Part shown: positions 61,111-64,000 of the stretch, piece after piece
How the letters are laid out: each line of letters begins with the position of its first letter
Position numbering within the stretch: the first letter of the stretch is position 1
Source: Paenibacillus sp. NAIST15-1
GTDB taxonomy: Bacteria; Bacillota; Bacilli; Paenibacillales; Paenibacillaceae
Direction: 5' to 3'
DNA length: 64,000 nucleotides
Assembly: GCF_001894745.1 (NCBI RefSeq)
Contig: NZ_BBYF01000001.1
Coordinates: forward strand, 496,001-560,000
Made by a program: the position numbers and the translations under genes
Notes under the pieces: model-generated
What the model saw: only the letters and a program-made list of their open reading frames with translations
Database searches by the model: none
Told to the model about the DNA's origin: nothing

Positions 61111-62574
61111 TTACACAGCGTCTTCCCCATCCTTGACTTGGACAAGCGGTAATCGAATGATGAATGTGGTTCCTACACCAATCACACTATCCACCTCAAT
61201 GGAGCCGCCATGCTTATCAATAATATTGTAGCTCACCATCAGTCCTAGCCCTGTCCCCGTATCCTTCGTCGTATAGAAAGGCTGACCCAGTCTGCTCACT
61301 TTATCTGCTGGAATCCCACAGCCTTCATCCTGTATGGATATAGCCGCATAGTCGCCCTCCAGCTTGGCTCGTACATAAATGCTGCCTCCCCCTGACATCG
61401 CTTCGATTGCGTTTTTGATCAAATTAATGAACACCTGCTTAATCTGATTCGGTTCACAATCCACCCAAAGCGCCTCTTCCGATAAATCGGTTACAATATT
61501 GCTGTTCTTCAAAGTGGATTGCACACTCATAAAGGCGATGATTTGTTCCATGAGATGGATCAGATCTGTCCTTCGACTATTGACCACATTTGGCTTCGCG
61601 AGAATGAGCAGCTCATTGGCAATTACTTCGATGCTCTTCAGCTCGGATTCCACGATATCGAAATACTGCTCCTTATCTGTCTTCATCGTACGCATCAGCT
61701 TCAGGAAGCCGTTAATCGACGTCAGTGGATTCCGAATTTCATGCGCAATGCCGGCAGCAAGCTGCCCCACGATGGACAACTTCTCGGACTGCAGCATTCG
61801 CTCCTCTTCCTTGCTCCGATCGGTTATATCTTGATAGACCCCTATAGTCGCCTTCTCCCCATGAAATGTCGTGGGCAGCGAGAAACCTTCAACCCGCTTC
61901 ATCTCTCCGTTTGCACATCGGATATCATATTTTACTGGCCCGAGCTTAATACCCTCCCGATACTTGCGTCTTCGCTCATACACAAGGTTGTGATTCGTAG
62001 GCTCAACAATATCAAGCACTGGCTTGCCAAGAATGCCGACTGCTTCATCCGCACAAATTAAATTAATCGAGGCACGGTTCATATAATGTATAATTCCATT
62101 ATGCGTCACGATGACAGCGAGGGGCAGCATTTCCAATAACGATTGGAAGGAATCCTCCTTCTCCCTCAGGATCGCTTCCGTCTGCAGATGCACTCGTTCT
62201 GTCTGTTTGCATACCGTAATATTTTGAAATTGAGAAAAAAAGAAAAGCGGCTTGCCGCTCTTATCCAGGACAAGCGATACGGTAAGCAGCATCCATATCA
62301 CTTCTCCTAACTTGCCTATGTAACGTTTCTCAATATGAAAAGACGAAATCTGTCTGTCCAGCAGCTGCTGAATATGTAGGATACTCTCTTCCAGATCGTC
62401 TGGATGGGTAATATGCTGATAGTCCAGAGAGAGCAATTCACTTTCTGTATAGCCGATCATATCGCATAAGGCTTGATTTGCATTCATAAATCGTCCTTCC
62501 AGCGAGACGATCGCCATCCCGATCGATGCATTGTTAAAAGCTAAATCGAACATATCAATTTGCTCCAAATGCAT
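61111..62574 (-). CDS. PAS-PAS sensor histidine kinase (sporulation kinase-like)
   Basis: 487 residues, soluble (no membrane segment). PAS 1 about 10-130 (FNNASIGMAIVSLEGRFMNANQALCDMIGYTESELL), PAS 2 about 140-260, then the His-box IAHEIRNPLTSINGFLKLMRTM with His near 278, N-box FINLIKNAIEAM, G1 DEGCGIP, F-box FYTTKDTGTGLGL and G2. H-box form and PAS tandem are as in KinA/KinE and other kinases feeding Spo0F. No response regulator gene is adjacent, again typical for such orphan kinases. ATG 62574 has GGGGAG upstream. Confidence 0.88.
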   Translation of the reverse strand: MHLEQIDMFDLAFNNASIGMAIVSLEGRFMNANQALCDMIGYTESELLSLDYQHITHPDDLEESILHIQQLLDRQISSFHIEKRYIGKLGEVIWMLLTVSLVLDKSGKPLFFFSQFQNITVCKQTERVHLQTEAILREKEDSFQSLLEMLPLAVIVTHNGIIHYMNRASINLICADEAVGILGKPVLDIVEPTNHNLVYERRRKYREGIKLGPVKYDIRCANGEMKRVEGFSLPTTFHGEKATIGVYQDITDRSKEEERMLQSEKLSIVGQLAAGIAHEIRNPLTSINGFLKLMRTMKTDKEQYFDIVESELKSIEVIANELLILAKPNVVNSRRTDLIHLMEQIIAFMSVQSTLKNSNIVTDLSEEALWVDCEPNQIKQVFINLIKNAIEAMSGGGSIYVRAKLEGDYAAISIQDEGCGIPADKVSRLGQPFYTTKDTGTGLGLMVSYNIIDKHGGSIEVDSVIGVGTTFIIRLPLVQVKDGEDAV

Positions 62575-62821
62575 GTAAATCTCCCCTCCAATTCATCACA
62601 AACCCACATTTACCCATTTATCATTATAAATCGCTCTTCCTATCATCATCAATTAAAATCTTGCCAAATTCCCACAATCGGCGCAAAGAGGTACCGGCTC
62701 ACCTGCATCAATATAAACTGGTACCCATAAAGCGAGTGGATCAGTGCGCAGATTGTTGGAAGATAGCCTACGAGAAGGACGGAATCAAGGGACTAGCGAC
62801 TTGCGCAAGAACCAAAGGCGT

Positions 62822-62858
62822 AAAAAAGGATGACCCCTGAACGATACAGGAATCATCC
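62822..62858 (-). terminator. Orphan terminator hairpin
   Basis: GGATGA (62828-62833) pairs with TCATCC (62853-62858), inner CCTG/CAGG, with six T on the minus strand. No gene on that strand lies directly upstream; the stretch 62575-62992 holds no gene that I can support. Confidence 0.55.
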
Positions 62859-62992
62859 CTTAAGTGTGGCTTAACTTTTGTTACGGCTCCAACAGGTCGT
62901 ATTTCGTTTTGAGTGCAACAATTAAAAAGGCTCATGTCAGTTTCGTGTAAAATGGGAGTTATCATACACCCATTCATACAGAAGAACAAACA

Positions 62993-63517
62993 TGAGCTAC
63001 ACCCATCTTAGCATAATTGAACGTAGTAAATTAGAAGCTCTGCACAAGAAGTCGAGTGCGGCAGCTTAGAACAGAGATGCGAAGCACAGTCAGCTCAACA
63101 AGCTTATCGTTACAGCAGGGCATCCTGTGTTCCCGTCAGCAAATATACTCCTGAGCTTGCAAGCGATAAACCTTCGGTCACTGGGAGTTGGACACCGTTG
63201 TCTCCAGCCGTGGCAAAAATAAGGCCTGTGTAGACGCTTTCATTTAGCGCAAGACTCGTCACTTCATGGCCTTGAAAATACCTGATCGCACCGCCTAGAT
63301 GGTGGCAGCCAAGTCAATATCCTCAGGCTGCCTTTCAAACTGTTACTGTGGATCGTAGGGAAGGGTTTCTTGTTATGCCAAGCTTGAGACCGTTCATCCC
63401 TAAAAGTTTACTTTGCAGATCCATGGCTTCAATGAGAACGGCAATCGCCCTTGTAAATGTCTAGGTTGGATACCTGCTAACGAAGCTTTCATGAATGAGC
63501 TGTCGCACATTGCTTGA
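62993..63517 (+). mobile_element. Decayed IS30-family transposase
   Basis: ATG 62993 reads MSYTHLSIIERSKLEALHK, the typical IS30 transposase start, then meets a stop. Further pieces in shifted frames are DTVVSSRGKNKAC and RKTRHFMALKIPDRTA (with TAG codons inside) and, at the end, KCLGWIPANEAFMNELSHIA and TGA 63517. The order matches IS30-family transposases, but about half the length is lost and several stops occur, so it is dead. Terminal inverted repeats were not found. It adjoins the siderophore ABC gene. Confidence 0.8.
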
Positions 63518-63530
63518 CAATCCCGTCTAA

Positions 63531-64000
63531 CTAATAAACCGCAATTGGCCCATAGGGACCATCAATAATTTCTATTTTCGTTTCAAAAATATCTGTCAAA
63601 ACCTCTGGATCCATAACCTCTTCTACTGTTCCAAAAGCGGCAATTTGTCCATCCTTCATTGCACAAATTCGATCAGAATATTTGGCTGCAAAATTAATAT
63701 CATGCATAACAGTCAGAATTGTTCTTCCAAATTCATTAGCAGCAAGCCTCAAATGCTCCATCATTTGAACAGAACGAGCAACATCAAGATTGTTCAGCGG
63801 CTCGTCCAAAAGTACATATTCAGTCTCTTGGCACAGAACCATTGCTACATATGCCCGCTGCCTTTGACCACCAGAAAGCTCATCTAAATATCTATTTTCT
63901 AGATCAGTCAATCCTAAAAAATCGATATATTTAGAAATAATAGCCTCATCCTCTTTCGTTAATCTTCCCTTGGAATAAGGAAAACGTCCAAATCCAACTA
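63531..64000 (-). CDS. Siderophore ABC transporter ATP-binding protein (YclP/FecE type), partial
   Basis: The frame is open to the right edge, so about 156 C-terminal residues are seen: VGFGRFPYSKGRLTKEDEAII, signature LDELSGGQRQRAYVAMVL, Walker B EYVLLDEPLNNLDVARS, H-loop TVMHDINFAAKYSDRI and a C-terminal ETKIEIIDGPYGPIAVY. The GRFPYSKGRLT segment after the Q-loop is typical of iron-siderophore ATPases such as YclP (petrobactin). It is visibly AT-richer than the rest of the window and ends 14 bases after the IS30 remnant. Permease and binding-protein genes should lie to the right. Confidence 0.88.
   Translation of the reverse strand, partial: VGFGRFPYSKGRLTKEDEAIISKYIDFLGLTDLENRYLDELSGGQRQRAYVAMVLCQETEYVLLDEPLNNLDVARSVQMMEHLRLAANEFGRTILTVMHDINFAAKYSDRICAMKDGQIAAFGTVEEVMDPEVLTDIFETKIEIIDGPYGPIAVY

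Noticed and set aside
63531..64000. Siderophore ATPase as part of the IS element
   Set aside because: It is a complete-looking, in-frame ABC ATPase continuing past the window, not a transposon passenger with visible inverted repeats.

Overview
The window looks like chromosome of a Gram-positive spore-former of the Paenibacillaceae, most likely Paenibacillus. The basis is strong GGAGG ribosome binding sites with frequent TTG/GTG starts, an L-box lysine riboswitch, a T-box leader, a YkyA lipoprotein, a CvfC/YpgR-type protein, TagO, a KinA/KinE-like sporulation kinase and several proteins with the 'stalk' (copper amine oxidase N-terminal) domain typical of that genus. This is inference; no rRNA or tRNA gene lies in the window.

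Region 1-11.7 kb is the accessory part and the most interesting. Read leftward, an operon encodes a DcrB/DUF1795-like protein, a toxin-free VgrG-like spike, a pentapeptide-repeat protein, a protein of unknown family, a PAAR-like DUF4280 protein, and a 1024-residue VgrG-like spike fused to a hydrophobic segment, a conserved stem and a nuclease-like toxin tip, followed by a small zinc-ribbon candidate immunity gene. Downstream lie two orphan cassettes. Each carries a truncated near-identical copy of the stem, a different toxin tip (restriction-endonuclease-like; Rossmann/methyltransferase-like) and its own candidate immunity gene, and each is bounded by a repeated terminator hairpin. This is the layout of a polymorphic toxin locus with a silent reservoir of tips, built on type VI-like spike parts in a Gram-positive, with no sheath or tube genes in the window.

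12-31.6 kb holds mostly ordinary chromosomal genes: an ABC-F ATPase, an intergenic repeat pair, RsgA, a metallo-beta-lactamase-fold hydrolase, a CvfC-like HEAT protein, a YtrA-type GntR regulator with two ABC systems and a matching operator, a lipoprotein, a Gfo/Idh/MocA oxidoreductase, a riboswitch-controlled lysine permease, a transglutaminase-like protein, an alpha/beta hydrolase, KDPG aldolase and a ROK sugar kinase.

32-47.7 kb: a small membrane protein, YkyA, a polysaccharide deacetylase, topoisomerase III, two tandem TraX-like membrane proteins, a glutathione peroxidase/OhrR pair, a divergent seryl-tRNA synthetase under a T-box, VanZ and stalk-domain proteins, a TPR protein, maltose acetyltransferase, TagO, an aldo/keto reductase and a nitroreductase.

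47.8-64 kb: a phosphate uptake operon (stalk/propeller protein, pstS, pstC, pstA) without pstB, then a methyltransferase/HXXEE/TetR group with a perfect 23-bp operator palindrome, a DeoR regulator with a two-turn direct repeat in front of a HAD-NUDIX fusion gene, thymidine kinase, a sugar epimerase/dehydratase, a frameshifted pseudogene, PepV, an NTF2-like protein, a PAS-PAS histidine kinase, a decayed IS30-family element and, cut by the right edge, a siderophore ABC ATPase. The left edge cuts another ABC ATPase gene.
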